This document shows positions 33,213 through 42,874 of a stretch of DNA of 64,000 nt, piece by piece; positions within the stretch are counted from its first letter, which is position 1; every line of letters starts with the position of its first letter. The notes below the pieces were generated by a model. The model made no database searches. It saw only the letters and a program-made list of their open reading frames with translations, and was not told the DNA's origin. The DNA lies in assembly GCF_003721515.1 (NCBI RefSeq), contig NZ_RJJD01000007.1, forward strand, positions 1 to 64,000, written 5' to 3'. The position numbers and the translations under genes were made by a program. The DNA is from Rufibacter latericius (GTDB lineage: Bacteria; Bacteroidota; Bacteroidia; Cytophagales; Hymenobacteraceae).

Positions 33213-34289
33213 CTAAGAATGTAGGAACGGCGTTTTTTTTAAGTTTTCATTCAGCTCCTGACCTGATGAAAGACCGGTTAGCTGTAAGTTCTGTTCTTGA
33301 ATTTGGTCGGTGATAATTTGGAAGTATTCTGCTGGTGATTTGCTACCTACTTTTATGTTAATCTCGGTTTGCATGTAGGCGGAGTTTGCATTCTGGTTGT
33401 ACTTGCCTCTGTCCAGCCCGTTCTTCTTCAGGTATTCATTAGGAAACAGGTGATGAATGTCTCCTTTATGTGTAATTAGGTCTGCTACCGTGATGAATAT
33501 GGAGAGAAAACCTTTGTCATTGGCTTTTACTTGCCCGGCCCGGAACACCAGAAAGGATGTGCTACTGGCTACCGAGGTATCTAAACTCTGCGGCAGGGAA
33601 GCGGACCAGAAAGCTTCTGAGAGCTCGCCCTGTTCTTTTTCAAGCAGATACTCGGCGAAAGTTTTTCTGGAAATTTGCTTGATATCATAGTCAAACACAC
33701 TTTCAGGGATCTTTATCTTACTGGCCGCTTTCTCAGATTTCTGCTGAATAACATGTTGCTGTTCTTCTGGTAAAACAGTTGTCTCGCGTTCCTCCAATAG
33801 TTGTTTAAACTGCTGCTCCAGTTCTTTGTACTCTTGTTCCAGCACAAGCAGCGCATGGCGGTTATCCAGGTTCTCAGGTACATGAAACTTAACCCCTGAA
33901 ATTTCTTGAGGAGCACAGACATAGGTTTCATAAAACCACTTGCTTAGTTTAAAGGCAGAAATTGGCCCATGCTTAGCATAATAAACCGTAGCCTTGTTCT
34001 GGTGCACCGCCACATTGCCTTTATCTTTGATGTAAAAGAGCAGATCTTTGTTATTAGAAGGCAGCACTCTCTCATACTCAAGCGTCTTGAAGCGGTTATG
34101 AAAGGAGTTCTCATAAGGAAACTCCAGTGCATGCTCCTCAAAAAGCTTTTCAGTGAGCCTTTCCCCAAGCAGCCGGATCTTGAAAAGTGAAGTTACAGGG
34201 CCCTGGAATAGGTGAAACTCTGCTGATTGTCCAATGTTTAATAGAATAGGAAATTCTTTTTCTAGATAGCTAAAGTTGGGATACGACAT
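33213..34289 (-). CDS. Chimera of an HsdR N-terminal (DUF4145-like) domain and a GmrSD-type HNH region
   Basis: The protein has 358 residues. Residues about 1-125 resemble the DUF4145-like N-terminal domain of type I restriction HsdR (SLFKIRLLGERL, DKGNVAVH, SAFKLSKWFYETY). A Gln/Glu-rich coiled coil covers about 143-190. Residues about 200-330 resemble the C-terminal half of DUF262/GmrSD proteins: LPQSLDTSVASS, a KANDKGFL turn, HKGDIHHLFP (H279-H280) and KYNQNANSAYMQTEINIKVG, where N298 and N302 sit in the HNH position. The ParB-like DUF262 domain and a helicase are both absent. A single-gene DNA-targeting defence nuclease is plausible. It stands alone between AT-rich neighbours. Confidence 0.65.
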   Translation of the reverse strand: MSYPNFSYLEKEFPILLNIGQSAEFHLFQGPVTSLFKIRLLGERLTEKLFEEHALEFPYENSFHNRFKTLEYERVLPSNNKDLLFYIKDKGNVAVHQNKATVYYAKHGPISAFKLSKWFYETYVCAPQEISGVKFHVPENLDNRHALLVLEQEYKELEQQFKQLLEERETTVLPEEQQHVIQQKSEKAASKIKIPESVFDYDIKQISRKTFAEYLLEKEQGELSEAFWSASLPQSLDTSVASSTSFLVFRAGQVKANDKGFLSIFITVADLITHKGDIHHLFPNEYLKKNGLDRGKYNQNANSAYMQTEINIKVGSKSPAEYFQIITDQIQEQNLQLTGLSSGQELNENLKKTPFLHS

Positions 34290-34463
34290 ATTGCGAGAGG
34301 CTCAGTTGATAAAAATAGAATTTTAATTTGTATTGCTAAATATTTGAAAATTGAAATTCAGTACTATGGTGTTGTAGAAATAGAAATATAAAAGATTTAA
34401 TTACCTAAAGGGATGAAGATGTGGGTTTATTTCAAAAGCTTTAAAGTAATGAAATGGCAATAA

Positions 34464-34492
34464 AAAAGCCTCTCCTTGTGGGAGAGGCTTTT
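34464..34492 (-). terminator. Intrinsic terminator of the cold-shock gene
   Basis: AAAAGCCTCTCC (34464-34475) and GGAGAGGCTTTT (34481-34492) form a perfect stem. On the minus strand a T-run follows (34462-34467 are A on the + strand). Confidence 0.9.
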
Positions 34493-34519
34493 AAAGCAAT
34501 CTGTCTTTATAGCGAAAGA

Positions 34520-34711
34520 CTAAGCCAGTTTTACGTTGGTGGCGTTTAGTCCTTTTCTTCCTTCTTGAAGCTCATAGACTACCTCGTCGTTTTCTCTGAT
34601 TTCATCGATCAAACCAGACACGTGTACGAAGTACTCTTGATTTGAATTGCTGTCTTTAATGAAGCCGAAGCCTTTATCATCATTAAAGAATTTTACTGTT
34701 CCTTGATTCAT
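34520..34711 (-). CDS. Cold-shock domain protein
   Basis: The protein has 63 residues from the ATG at 34711 (MNQGTVKFFNDDKGFGFIKD). The longer frame to 34738 adds an Asn-rich start that is not part of the domain. RNP1 KGFGFI and RNP2 EYFVHV are intact. It binds single-stranded nucleic acid and usually acts as an RNA chaperone. A clean intrinsic terminator follows, and the next gene upstream is 188 bases away on the same strand. Confidence 0.93.
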   Translation of the reverse strand: MNQGTVKFFNDDKGFGFIKDSNSNQEYFVHVSGLIDEIRENDEVVYELQEGRKGLNATNVKLA

Positions 34712-34899
34712 ATTGTTGTTATTATACTGTAATGACACTCCTATACGGGGAATCGTTCATTATAGCTGGAAGATAAACCAGATACTTTCAGAAACCTGGT
34801 TTGGAGCCATTCAAGGCAGAAAGACAGGCAAACTTTTTTCGGGAAGAACTTTCATGGTAGTGCCAGCAGCCTTTTCCGCAGGTGTAAGAAAGTCTAGGG

Positions 34900-36054
34900 C
34901 TACCTTTTACTCAAGGGCAAAGGTTTAGGAGTTGTACTGGGGCCTTCCACTACCAGACGGCCGTCTGGTTCTATGTGCATGGGATCAATGAAAACCACCC
35001 GCTCTTCGCCTGAGGCAGTGGTGCGGCCATGGTAGACACAGAACATCTTTTTGCCGTCCGGTGAGTACGCAATGCTGTTGTGGCCTGTTCCGGTAACTTC
35101 GCCGCCCTGTTCGGTGTTCTTTTGCAGCACGGGGTTGTTCGCCGCCTTGGTGTAAGGACCCAGCGGATGTTTGGCTGTGGCGTAACCAACCGCGTAATTC
35201 TTGCCCCCGAAGAAGTTAGCCGAGTACATCATGTAATAAGTGTCGCCGTGCTTGAAGGTAAAGGACCCTTCGGTCCAGCGGCGATTCACTTCTTTGGAAG
35301 TAACCGATCGGCTTTCCCACTCGGCTTGGGTATCGTTCATGGTCACCGGTGGCCTGAGTAGCAGGACCGGCTCTCCGATGACCCCGCTGAAATCGGATTT
35401 CAGCTCCACGCCATAGACCCAGCTTTCCTCCACCTCCTTAAACGTGCCGTTTTTCCGGGCCCAATCGGCAACTTCGCTTTCAACAGGGTGTTCATAGGCG
35501 CAGCGCGAGTAATACAGGTACATTTTGCCGTTGGGCTCAAAGTACACGTTGGCGTCAATGATAGGATAACCCGGATCAAAGATGGGTTTGTCTGCGATGT
35601 TCTTGAACGGACCCGTGGGTTTATCGGCCACGGCAACACCGATCCGGAAATTCTCTTCCTCGTTGCCGGGGTTGTGGCGCCAATCGGCGGAGTAAAACAG
35701 GTAGTATTTGTCTTTCACTTGGTAGACCTCGGGAGCCCAGAAATTTTTCACGTCCCAGGAGCCGGAGGTATTGCCAAAGAAAACCTGTCCCTCGCTTTTC
35801 CAGTTCACCAGATCTTTGGACGAGTACGTCGCGAAACCCTCCTTAGCCCCGCCACCCGTACCGTACATATAATAGAGTTGGCTGGCCGCATCATACAACA
35901 CATAAGGATCTCCGAAGGCAACCTTCAAAGGGTTTTGGTATACGCCCGTTTGCACCTGGGTAGCAACTCCGGGAGCCTGTGTTGGTTGGGCAGGCTGGCA
36001 GGCAGCTATCCCCAGGCCAAGGGATATTATCAGAAAGCTTTTTCTCCAGATCAT
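34900..36054 (-). CDS. GH43-family glycoside hydrolase lipoprotein
   Basis: The enzyme has 384 residues from the ATG at 36054. A TTG at 36060 is two codons upstream. A lipoprotein signal ends at IAAC (C19). The five-bladed propeller of GH43 follows with the three acids of the family: D49 (FGDPYVLYD, base), D167 (PIIDANVYFE, pKa modulator) and E262 (WTEGSF, acid). Typical substrates are arabinans or xylans, and the exact specificity is not evident. It would be anchored to a membrane outside the cytosol. There is no SusC/D pair next to it. Confidence 0.9.
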   Translation of the reverse strand: MIWRKSFLIISLGLGIAACQPAQPTQAPGVATQVQTGVYQNPLKVAFGDPYVLYDAASQLYYMYGTGGGAKEGFATYSSKDLVNWKSEGQVFFGNTSGSWDVKNFWAPEVYQVKDKYYLFYSADWRHNPGNEEENFRIGVAVADKPTGPFKNIADKPIFDPGYPIIDANVYFEPNGKMYLYYSRCAYEHPVESEVADWARKNGTFKEVEESWVYGVELKSDFSGVIGEPVLLLRPPVTMNDTQAEWESRSVTSKEVNRRWTEGSFTFKHGDTYYMMYSANFFGGKNYAVGYATAKHPLGPYTKAANNPVLQKNTEQGGEVTGTGHNSIAYSPDGKKMFCVYHGRTTASGEERVVFIDPMHIEPDGRLVVEGPSTTPKPLPLSKR

Positions 36055-36643
36055 TGACAAGGTGAGGTTAGGACGAATTAAAAATAAGAAAAAGAAAGCA
36101 GCACCGAAAGGGGAAACCAGAGCCGAAATGGATGGTAAAAGCCTGTATTATAGAGGTAATGCAGAAAGAGAGAGGTGTAACCAGGAAACCTTACAAGATT
36201 TTTCTTTTTGTTTTAGGCCTCTTTTGCCGAAAGAAGCACCAAATCAAGTTGCCCGTTTAGAAACACCTTTTTTTATTCCAGTAACTCCAAATAGACTAAA
36301 GGCACCAATTAGGCAAATGGAATTGGTTCAAGAGGGAATAAGAACACAACTGCCGCTTTACTTTCTTTTTACCACTTCAATAAAGGGGAAATAAGCCACA
36401 GAGCGAAATATTGAGAAATTCCCAAACCAATTACATTTTAAACCTGATTTCCGGAAAGGAGGCAAAAAGGAGAGGCAGGTGATTGTTCCTGCCTCTTGTT
36501 GATTTACCTTAAACACCTTCTCTTAAACAGCTTCTCTTTGGTATGTCTACCTTATTTGCTAGCATAGGACTTAAATTTTGCCTTGAAATTCAAAGCGACC
36601 CTAAAGCGCTAGTCGGTCTTTTTCGCGGCTTGTTCCTAGTCAC
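36055..36643. other. Gap between GH43 and the J-domain gene
   Basis: No supported gene. A 110-codon + strand frame (36062-36394) is basic and low-complexity and is rejected. Two dispersed palindrome copies lie here, a half-degenerate one at 36210-36244 and one at 36434-36468. Confidence 0.5.
36434..36468. repeat. Dispersed palindrome copy
   Basis: ATTTTAAACCTGATTTCC on the left and GGAAAGGAGGCAAAAAG on the right, 176 bases 3' of the J-domain gene's stop. Confidence 0.5.
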
Positions 36644-38689
36644 TTAAAAGAAGCTCTTGATTTTAGACATGCTCAGGATTTTATCTTTCACCACGAAGTT
36701 GGCTTTGGCCAATTGGCGGCCGTTTTCATCGTAGATCTCCACGCGGTGGTCTCCGGCCACGAAGGTGGTATCCCGGTCGCTGCCCCAACCTGAAAGGTAC
36801 AGGTACTCATTTTGGGGACTATAGCTGAGGGTGGCAGAAAAAGAGTAGCCCGTAGGAGAGGACTTCGGGTTGAAGTACAGCTGACCGTTGGGTTTCAGGT
36901 ATTTCACCAACACGTTCAGTTTACCGGGTTTGTCAGCGAGCACGGCAATTTTCATGCGGCTGAACATGTACTTGATCTCGGAACGGTCAAAGGAGTTGCC
37001 GTACTCATCAGGTAACGCGGAGTTGAAAAAGTCCATGTGCTCCACCAGGAAAGGCTGAACGCGGGCCAGGTGCGCATAGCGGCTTTTCACCGAAACGATG
37101 TCTTTCTGCAGCTCGGTTACTTTTAGTTGCTGAGTGGCTTTTTCTTTTTCAAGTTCCTGTAGCCTGGCCTGAACCGACAGTTTCTGGCTGGTTTCCTGCT
37201 CCAACTCCCGGGTTTTCTTCTGTAATTCAATTTGTCCAGCGGCTGATGCTTTCTTTTGCTCCTCCAGTTGTTTCTGCAGTGCTTGGTTTTGGCTGTGGCT
37301 GGTCTCCAACGCTTTGGCTTTACCCTGCAACTCAACCTGATCTTTGGCGGCTTGTTGCTCCAGTTTTTGAAGTGCGGCTTGTCGTTTGGTTTCTTCCTGC
37401 GCCAGGTTTTTCATCTGTGTCTGCAGGCCTTGAATTTGCTGGGTGAGTTGGGAATGCTCCCCGGTTTTCGCTTTCAACTGGGCCTGGTACCCTGCGGTTT
37501 CCTTCTGCAGGTGCTGTACTTGTTCTTGTAAAACCTGCTTAGCCTTGATTTCCGTTTGCAGTTGCTGGGTTTTGCTATCCAAGGCTTCGTTCTGGCGGGT
37601 CGCTTCCGTTTCCAGAGCCTGTATTGTAGCACGCAGTTCCTTCTGCAGGGCTTTTTCCTGTTGCAATTGCTTGGTTTTCTCCTGCAGAACCTGGTTCAGT
37701 TGCTCAGCAGCCATTTCCAGGTCGTGTACTTTGTTTTGGAGGGCTTGTTTTTGGGTCGTGATTTCCAGAAGCTGAGTTTGCTGCTGGTGGTTCTTCTCAC
37801 CTTTTGGGGCGTTTAGGGCCGTGGATTGGGGCTGCTGTTGCTGGCGTTTCTCCTGGTCCTGTAATTGCTCCTGCAGGGTTTTCCGGTGCTGTAAAGCCAG
37901 GGCCAGTTCTTTGGCTTTGCCTTGCAGTTCGGTTTTCACCTGCTCGTTTTGTTTTTCTAGTTCCAGGAGGCGGGCTTTCTGTTTGTCAGATTCCTGGGCT
38001 AATGCCTGCAGTTCTTTCTCCCGGATGGGCAATTGGGCGGCTTCCAACACCAGGGACTGTATCCGTTTCTCCAACGCTTGTTTCTGTTCTTTCTCCCGAG
38101 CCAGTTCCTGGGCACAGCCAGAGGTCTTTTCCTTGACGGTTTTCAGTTCCTGCTCCAACTCCTGTATTTTGCGCTGCAGTTCTGAAGGTAGGGGACCATC
38201 CTGTGTTTTAGAACCGGCAGGCTGGCTTTTTTTCAAAGCGGAGGTTTGCTGCTCCAGCTCCTTCACTTTGTTTTGCAAGAAACTTCGTTCGCTCTTCACC
38301 TCAAACAAAGCCCGCACAAAATGCTCCATTTCCTGGTTCAGGGACTTTTTCTCCGCCAGCAGTTGGTTGTATTGTTCGGTTTGGTCGCGCAGCCGAAGTT
38401 CTAGCTTGCTCACCTGGTACTCCAGGTTCTTGATGTTGCTGGGCATGACCGGGGCACTGGCAGCAGTAATGGTGGGCCTGAACCGGCGGCTGTCATACTG
38501 GCGTTTCTTTTCCTGATCAGATAAAATCTCGTAAGCCTCTTTTACTTCCTTGAAATACTCTTCAAAGAAGGTTTCCCCCTGATTCAGATCTGGGTGCACC
38601 CGCTTTGAAAGTTTCCGGTAAGCATCCTTTATTTCCAGGTGCGAGGCCGTTTCCTTTATTCCAAGTAGTTGGTAGTAGTTCTTATTCAT
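36644..38689 (-). CDS. J-domain protein with long coiled coil
   Basis: The protein has 681 residues. An N-terminal J domain (1-70) has the HPD tripeptide at 32-34 (KRVHPDLNQ), so it can stimulate an Hsp70. Residues about 85-545 are an almost uninterrupted Gln/Glu/Lys/Leu-rich coiled coil with no transmembrane segment. The C-terminal domain (about 550-681, [19 protein letters not shown]...[22 protein letters not shown]) looks like a beta-sandwich also seen in Bacteroidota proteins with other partners. It probably scaffolds something with DnaK. It is a single gene. Confidence 0.85.
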   Translation of the reverse strand: MNKNYYQLLGIKETASHLEIKDAYRKLSKRVHPDLNQGETFFEEYFKEVKEAYEILSDQEKKRQYDSRRFRPTITAASAPVMPSNIKNLEYQVSKLELRLRDQTEQYNQLLAEKKSLNQEMEHFVRALFEVKSERSFLQNKVKELEQQTSALKKSQPAGSKTQDGPLPSELQRKIQELEQELKTVKEKTSGCAQELAREKEQKQALEKRIQSLVLEAAQLPIREKELQALAQESDKQKARLLELEKQNEQVKTELQGKAKELALALQHRKTLQEQLQDQEKRQQQQPQSTALNAPKGEKNHQQQTQLLEITTQKQALQNKVHDLEMAAEQLNQVLQEKTKQLQQEKALQKELRATIQALETEATRQNEALDSKTQQLQTEIKAKQVLQEQVQHLQKETAGYQAQLKAKTGEHSQLTQQIQGLQTQMKNLAQEETKRQAALQKLEQQAAKDQVELQGKAKALETSHSQNQALQKQLEEQKKASAAGQIELQKKTRELEQETSQKLSVQARLQELEKEKATQQLKVTELQKDIVSVKSRYAHLARVQPFLVEHMDFFNSALPDEYGNSFDRSEIKYMFSRMKIAVLADKPGKLNVLVKYLKPNGQLYFNPKSSPTGYSFSATLSYSPQNEYLYLSGWGSDRDTTFVAGDHRVEIYDENGRQLAKANFVVKDKILSMSKIKSFF

Positions 38690-39185
38690 CCTTGATTTTA
38701 TCTGGTATATTCAATAGGTAATTTTATTCTTCCAAATGCCCAAAAGGGACTTAGGGAACCCTTTTGCTTTACTAATTAGTTTTTCGACCTTCTAATATAG
38801 TTATAATTATAAAATTTCAAAATATTATTTTACAAAATACATGTTTATTACTTTTCTTCGTCATTAGGGAGAAGAATAAAGTTAATTCAGGAAATGGATT
38901 GATTTTTTTAGCCACAGGTCTGGAAAGGCCGGGTTTTTACCTTCCTGAATACGTTTTACTCTCCACCTTTTCCGTCAAGAATATCCATATATTTTATGGA
39001 AAATTCTTTTTTAGGAATTGCCCCTGGAACGAGGTACTTCCGTTTAGGGCTTCGTTCCCGATTTTAAGGCTTAAAGCGTGTTAAACCAGAAAAAGGAACC
39101 TGTAATAGTACTTAATCAAACATTTTACACTGTTTTTAGTAAATGGAGGTGAAATGTTTCCCGCCTATACTCTGAGCTAAACCGC
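38690..39185. other. Gap between divergent J-domain and kinase genes
   Basis: AT-rich stretch of 496 bases with promoters to be expected for both genes. A 61-codon + strand frame (38899-39084) has no supporting feature and is rejected. Confidence 0.4.
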
Positions 39186-40307
39186 ATGTCTTCACTACAA
39201 GGCCATCCTGAACTAGCCCTTGCCTTGGTTGAACAAACCGGACAAGCATTTTTTGTCTATTCCATCCAGACGGGCAGTTTCTTTTTCCGAAGCTCAGCCT
39301 TTCTGAGTTCCTTTCAGATTCCGGAAGAACACTCGGGCCCTGACATGCTGTTTTCTATGGTGCACGAAGAAGACAAACCCTATGTGCAGGAACAACTATC
39401 GCAGGTGCTCAGCAAACGGGAGCTTGCCACCCTGGAGTTTCGGTGCCGGATTTCAGGGCAGGAGGAGCAATGGGTGTGTATGAAAACTTCTGCCAGAGGA
39501 GAAGGCGCGGAGCTAATGGTGATGGGGCATGTAGAAGATATAACTTCACAACGGATTTACAATGACCACCTCAAGCGCTTTTCCAATAAAAAGAACTCGG
39601 TGCTTAACATCCTGGCTCACGATCTGGCCGGCCCCTTAGGCATGATCCAGAACCTTTCTGAGATGCAAGCGGGGCAGTTGAAACCTGAGGACGACGGCGA
39701 CACCCAAGAAGTGCTGCAACTCATTGAACGGATCAGTCGGCAAGGCTCTGACTTGCTGCGGGAGTTCATGAACCAGGAATTCCTAGAGTCCTCGCATACT
39801 GATCTGGTGACCCGTCGGGTAAACCTGGTGCAGAAACTTGGGGAGATGCTGGAGGAGTATAAGAATGTGGGCGGCGAACTGATGGGCCAGACGGTGAGTT
39901 TCAGCTGCAGCAGCCAAGAAATCTACGCTGATATTGACGATCTAAAATTGGCGCAGGTCATCACCAACCTGATCTCTAACGCGCTAAAATTCACGCCCGA
40001 TGGTGGGACCATTGACATCCGGCTGGAAGAGGAACCTGACTCTGTGCTGGTAACCGTAGCTGATACCGGAGTTGGCATTCCCCGGAAGTTTCATGCCACC
40101 CTTTTTGATAAATTCACTCAAGCCAGAAGACCGGGCCTAAGGGGCGAGAAAACCATTGGGTTGGGCATGTCCATCGTGAAAACTATCATAGATTGGCACC
40201 ACGGAAATATCTGGTTTGAAAGTGAGGAGAACAAAGGCACTACGTTCTACATCCGGTTACCTCGAAACCCTAGCCAAGTGGCTCAAAAAAAGCAGCCTCT
40301 TTCATAA
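39186..40307 (+). CDS. Soluble PAS histidine kinase, orphan
   Basis: The kinase has 373 residues and no membrane helix. A PAS domain (about 1-120) is followed by H145 in LNILAHDLAGPLGMI (phospho-acceptor), N box QVITNLISNALKFTPDGG, and G boxes VADTGVGIPRKF and GEKTIGLGMSIVK. It lacks a receiver domain, and no response regulator gene lies within 10 kb on either side except the sigma54 regulator at 5.2 kb, which has its own partner. The signal may be a soluble ligand or cofactor. A dispersed palindrome follows its stop. Confidence 0.88.
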   Translation: MSSLQGHPELALALVEQTGQAFFVYSIQTGSFFFRSSAFLSSFQIPEEHSGPDMLFSMVHEEDKPYVQEQLSQVLSKRELATLEFRCRISGQEEQWVCMKTSARGEGAELMVMGHVEDITSQRIYNDHLKRFSNKKNSVLNILAHDLAGPLGMIQNLSEMQAGQLKPEDDGDTQEVLQLIERISRQGSDLLREFMNQEFLESSHTDLVTRRVNLVQKLGEMLEEYKNVGGELMGQTVSFSCSSQEIYADIDDLKLAQVITNLISNALKFTPDGGTIDIRLEEEPDSVLVTVADTGVGIPRKFHATLFDKFTQARRPGLRGEKTIGLGMSIVKTIIDWHHGNIWFESEENKGTTFYIRLPRNPSQVAQKKQPLS

Positions 40308-40319
40308 AAGCAACCTGTT

Positions 40320-40354
40320 GTTTTGGGGCTGTTTTCTATAAAAGAGGCTTAAAT
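40320..40354. repeat. Dispersed palindrome copy
   Basis: GTTTTGGGGCTGTTTTC on the left and AAAAGAGGCTTAAAT on the right. It lies 12 bases after the kinase stop and may be the terminator of both convergent genes. Confidence 0.55.
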
Positions 40355-40543
40355 CTTCTTCCCAACGCAAGCTATTGCCCCACTTCGTTTTTCTACTGAG
40401 GAGAGTTAGCCTGTTAGTAGGAAGATTTACTTGTAGTTCAACACCCTGAAAGTGTAGAGTTATGCTTTAGAAGAAGTTGAAGCAAGGTGAATAGATCCGT
40501 CACCTGCTTCTCGACCTGAAGTGTCTCCTGTTAGCCTTGTTTT

Positions 40544-40789
40544 TTAGGAAGCAATGCGGCGCGCCCGGCTTACTCCAGATCTGGTTAAGTACAGCAAAGG
40601 CGGATCATTCAACGGACTAATAGCAACCAACCCTTCTTCGGCCAGTTCTTCGGAAAGGGTCAGTACAAAGGGCAGCGGAAGAGCTGTCTCTTGCGCTATA
40701 TCTCCGGAAAGGGTAGGGTGGTCATAAGGCTCCTGTTGAGTCCCTACTCTTGCCAACATAGCGGTTAATATAGTATCCTTTTTCTCCAT
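40544..40789 (-). CDS. Small winged-helix-like protein
   Basis: The protein has 81 residues and starts MEKKDTILTAMLARVG. The predicted order is three helices, then a LLYLTRSGVSRAR strand-helix end. It resembles the 84-residue product at 12859-13113 in size and layout. A small winged-helix fold is likely, and no ligand pocket or DNA target is known. Start ATG at 40789. Confidence 0.6.
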   Translation of the reverse strand: MEKKDTILTAMLARVGTQQEPYDHPTLSGDIAQETALPLPFVLTLSEELAEEGLVAISPLNDPPLLYLTRSGVSRARRIAS

Positions 40790-41094
40790 TGTGCCTCCCC
40801 CAATAATTATTTTGGCAAAAATGAACTTAGGTTATTTTGTTGTTATGTATTTCCCTATTCAATACACTTTTAAATAGAGGCACTTGTTAATCCTCTTTTT
40901 GCAAAGTAACTCAGTGGCTCGGTTATTATTTTTTGATTATTTTAAACCTCTTTTCTGGAAACAAGGCCTTAAACATGGGCATTTATCGGTGAAAGAACTG
41001 GTGTTTTCTTCTTCTATTTTATCTAAATGCTCTTTTGTATAAAGCATTTCTTCTTCTGATAGAAGAGGAGGTTCATCTGTTTTGGTTTTCTCTC
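40790..41094. other. Gap with one palindrome copy
   Basis: No supported gene. A dispersed palindrome copy lies at 40939-40974. The rest is AT-rich. Confidence 0.45.
40939..40974. repeat. Dispersed palindrome copy
   Basis: ATTTTAAACCTCTTTTC on the left and GAAACAAGGCCTTAAAC on the right. It lies between two minus-strand small genes. Confidence 0.6.
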
Positions 41095-41337
41095 TTATCT
41101 ATGGGCATCTGAAACCTGGCTGGCCAGAATGTAGCAAGAGTCCACGGCGTTTTCCCTTACGATGAAAGCAACTGGGTTACAGTCGTTTTCAATCTGGTCT
41201 TCCTGTGGAAAATAATAGATTATGGATATGCCAAACAGGTTACACTCCTTGGAAGTGAGTTTAGGGGTATAATGGTCCAGAATAATTTCTAAAACCTCCT
41301 TTGAAACCTGTTCCTTCGCATAATTTACCATGCCCAT
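41095..41337 (-). CDS. Small protein of unknown function
   Basis: The protein has 80 residues and starts MGMVNYAKEQVSKEVLEIILDHY. The composition and codon use look coding, with a CNPVAFIVRENAVDSCYILASQ stretch at the end. I recognise no family. Two cysteines (C61 and about C68) are the only reactive residues of note. It stands alone in an AT-rich gap. Confidence 0.55.
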   Translation of the reverse strand: MGMVNYAKEQVSKEVLEIILDHYTPKLTSKECNLFGISIIYYFPQEDQIENDCNPVAFIVRENAVDSCYILASQVSDAHR

Positions 41338-41767
41338 TGTACTACAAAATGCGTGCTACGATTTATTCCATAAGCAATATTGTATTTTGTTAAGTCATTT
41401 ACAAACCTAATTTTAACTTAAAAGTATTATACCTGATAGGTTATAAATTCCTGAATACAGATTAGACTTCTAAAGAGAAAGGAGGACACCAAAATCGAGC
41501 CAGTTTTTAAGTGAGGGTTTACTTTGGAATTCTATTTTGAAATTAATCAGGGGCTGTGAAAGGAAGGTTCGTTCTTTTTAGTATTCATTTTCCGATTAAT
41601 TTCTCTTGATTTAAATTCATTTTGTTGAAAACAATCGGAATTAGTACTTCGGTCCTTTATAAATACTTCTGTCTTAAACCTGATTCACTTTTATAAAAAG
41701 AAAAATTGTGTCTTCCTAAACTCGACCTCCTTTATCCGTTAAAAGCACTGAAAACATCCATTCCTTT
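41338..41767. other. AT-rich gap before the oxidoreductase gene
   Basis: 430 bases without a supported gene or clear hairpin. It must hold the promoter of the gene at 41768, which I cannot point to. Confidence 0.4.
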
Positions 41768-42790
41768 ATGCTTGAACGTCTGGTTTACCGCATGCCAAAA
41801 GCGGGTTCCCTCAAATACTTGACCCTAGAAAAGGAACCCTTGGAAGCTCCCACCGTATTGGAGGTGTGCGTGCGAGTAAAAGCCATCGGGCTCAACTTCG
41901 CAGACATCTTTGCCATGCAGGGCCTTTACAGCGCAACACCCAAAGGATCGTTTATCCCAGGGTTGGAATTCGCAGGGGAGATTATGGCGGTAGGGGAAAG
42001 CGTGGAAACCTGGAAGGTTGGCGATCGGGTGATGGGCGTTACCAGGTTCGGGGGCTATGTCTCTCACCTGAACATTCATCACCACTACGTAACCGCCCTT
42101 CCCGCTGATTGGAGTTTTGAGCAGGGGGCAGGTTTTCTGGTGCAGGGCCTTACAGCCTATTACGCGCTTACCCAGTTAGGGAACCTGCAGAAGGGAATGA
42201 ACGTGCTCATCCACAGCGCTGCGGGTGGAGTAGGCCTTCTGGCCAACCGCATCTGCAAAAAGGTGGGAGCGTACACCATTGGCACCGTGGGGCAGCAAAA
42301 CAAACTGGATTTCCTGCGCAGCGAGGAAGGCTACGATGCGGTGCTCTTGCGGGATGGTGCTTTTCAGGAGAAACTTCGGGAGGCGCTGGGTGTGCGTCCG
42401 CTCCACCTGATTATGGAGTGTATTGGGGGCAAAATCCTGAAACAAGGCTGGAACGAGCTGGCTCCCATGGGTCGGATGGTGGTGTACGGTAACGCCAGTT
42501 TTTCCAGCCACGGCGCTAAACCCAACTACCCGCGGCTTTTCCTCAAGTTCCTGCAACGACCCAAAATAGATCCCCTGAAGCTACCCGCCGAAAACAAATC
42601 CCTGATGGGTTTCAACCTGATTTACCTGTACGAGCAAACCGATCTCCTGCACCAGCTTCTGGCCGAACTTCAGGACCTCCAATTGAAGCCCCAGCACATT
42701 GGTCATGTGTTTCCTTTTGAGGCCTTGCCCGAAGCCATCCGCCTGTTCCAGGTAGGAAAAACCATTGGCAAAGTAGTGGTGACGGTGTAG
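41768..42790 (+). CDS. Zinc-independent MDR-family quinone oxidoreductase (VAT-1-like)
   Basis: The enzyme has 340 residues in the two-domain MDR fold. The N-terminal GroES-like domain has KAIGLNFADIFAMQGLY, and the Rossmann domain has HSAAGGVGLLAN for NADPH. The usual zinc-ligand cysteines are absent, as in quinone reductases and VAT-1 proteins. It should reduce quinones or enones with NADPH in the cytosol. It reads convergently with nuoN, 173 bases away, but no functional link can be shown. Confidence 0.88.
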   Translation: MLERLVYRMPKAGSLKYLTLEKEPLEAPTVLEVCVRVKAIGLNFADIFAMQGLYSATPKGSFIPGLEFAGEIMAVGESVETWKVGDRVMGVTRFGGYVSHLNIHHHYVTALPADWSFEQGAGFLVQGLTAYYALTQLGNLQKGMNVLIHSAAGGVGLLANRICKKVGAYTIGTVGQQNKLDFLRSEEGYDAVLLRDGAFQEKLREALGVRPLHLIMECIGGKILKQGWNELAPMGRMVVYGNASFSSHGAKPNYPRLFLKFLQRPKIDPLKLPAENKSLMGFNLIYLYEQTDLLHQLLAELQDLQLKPQHIGHVFPFEALPEAIRLFQVGKTIGKVVVTV

Positions 42791-42874
42791 CTGCCTTTTC
42801 AGAAAGAGTAGATAATACCCTTATCTGAAAGGGGTTCATCAGGTAAGCTCAAATGTAGGTAGAAAGAGACAAAA

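Noticed and set aside
36062-36394. 110-codon + strand frame upstream of the GH43 start
   Set aside because: Lys/Arg-rich and low-complexity, with a dispersed palindrome copy inside it.
37821-38516. 231-codon + strand frame antisense to the coiled-coil gene
   Set aside because: Cys/Ser-rich, explained as the complement of Gln/Glu/Lys-rich codons.
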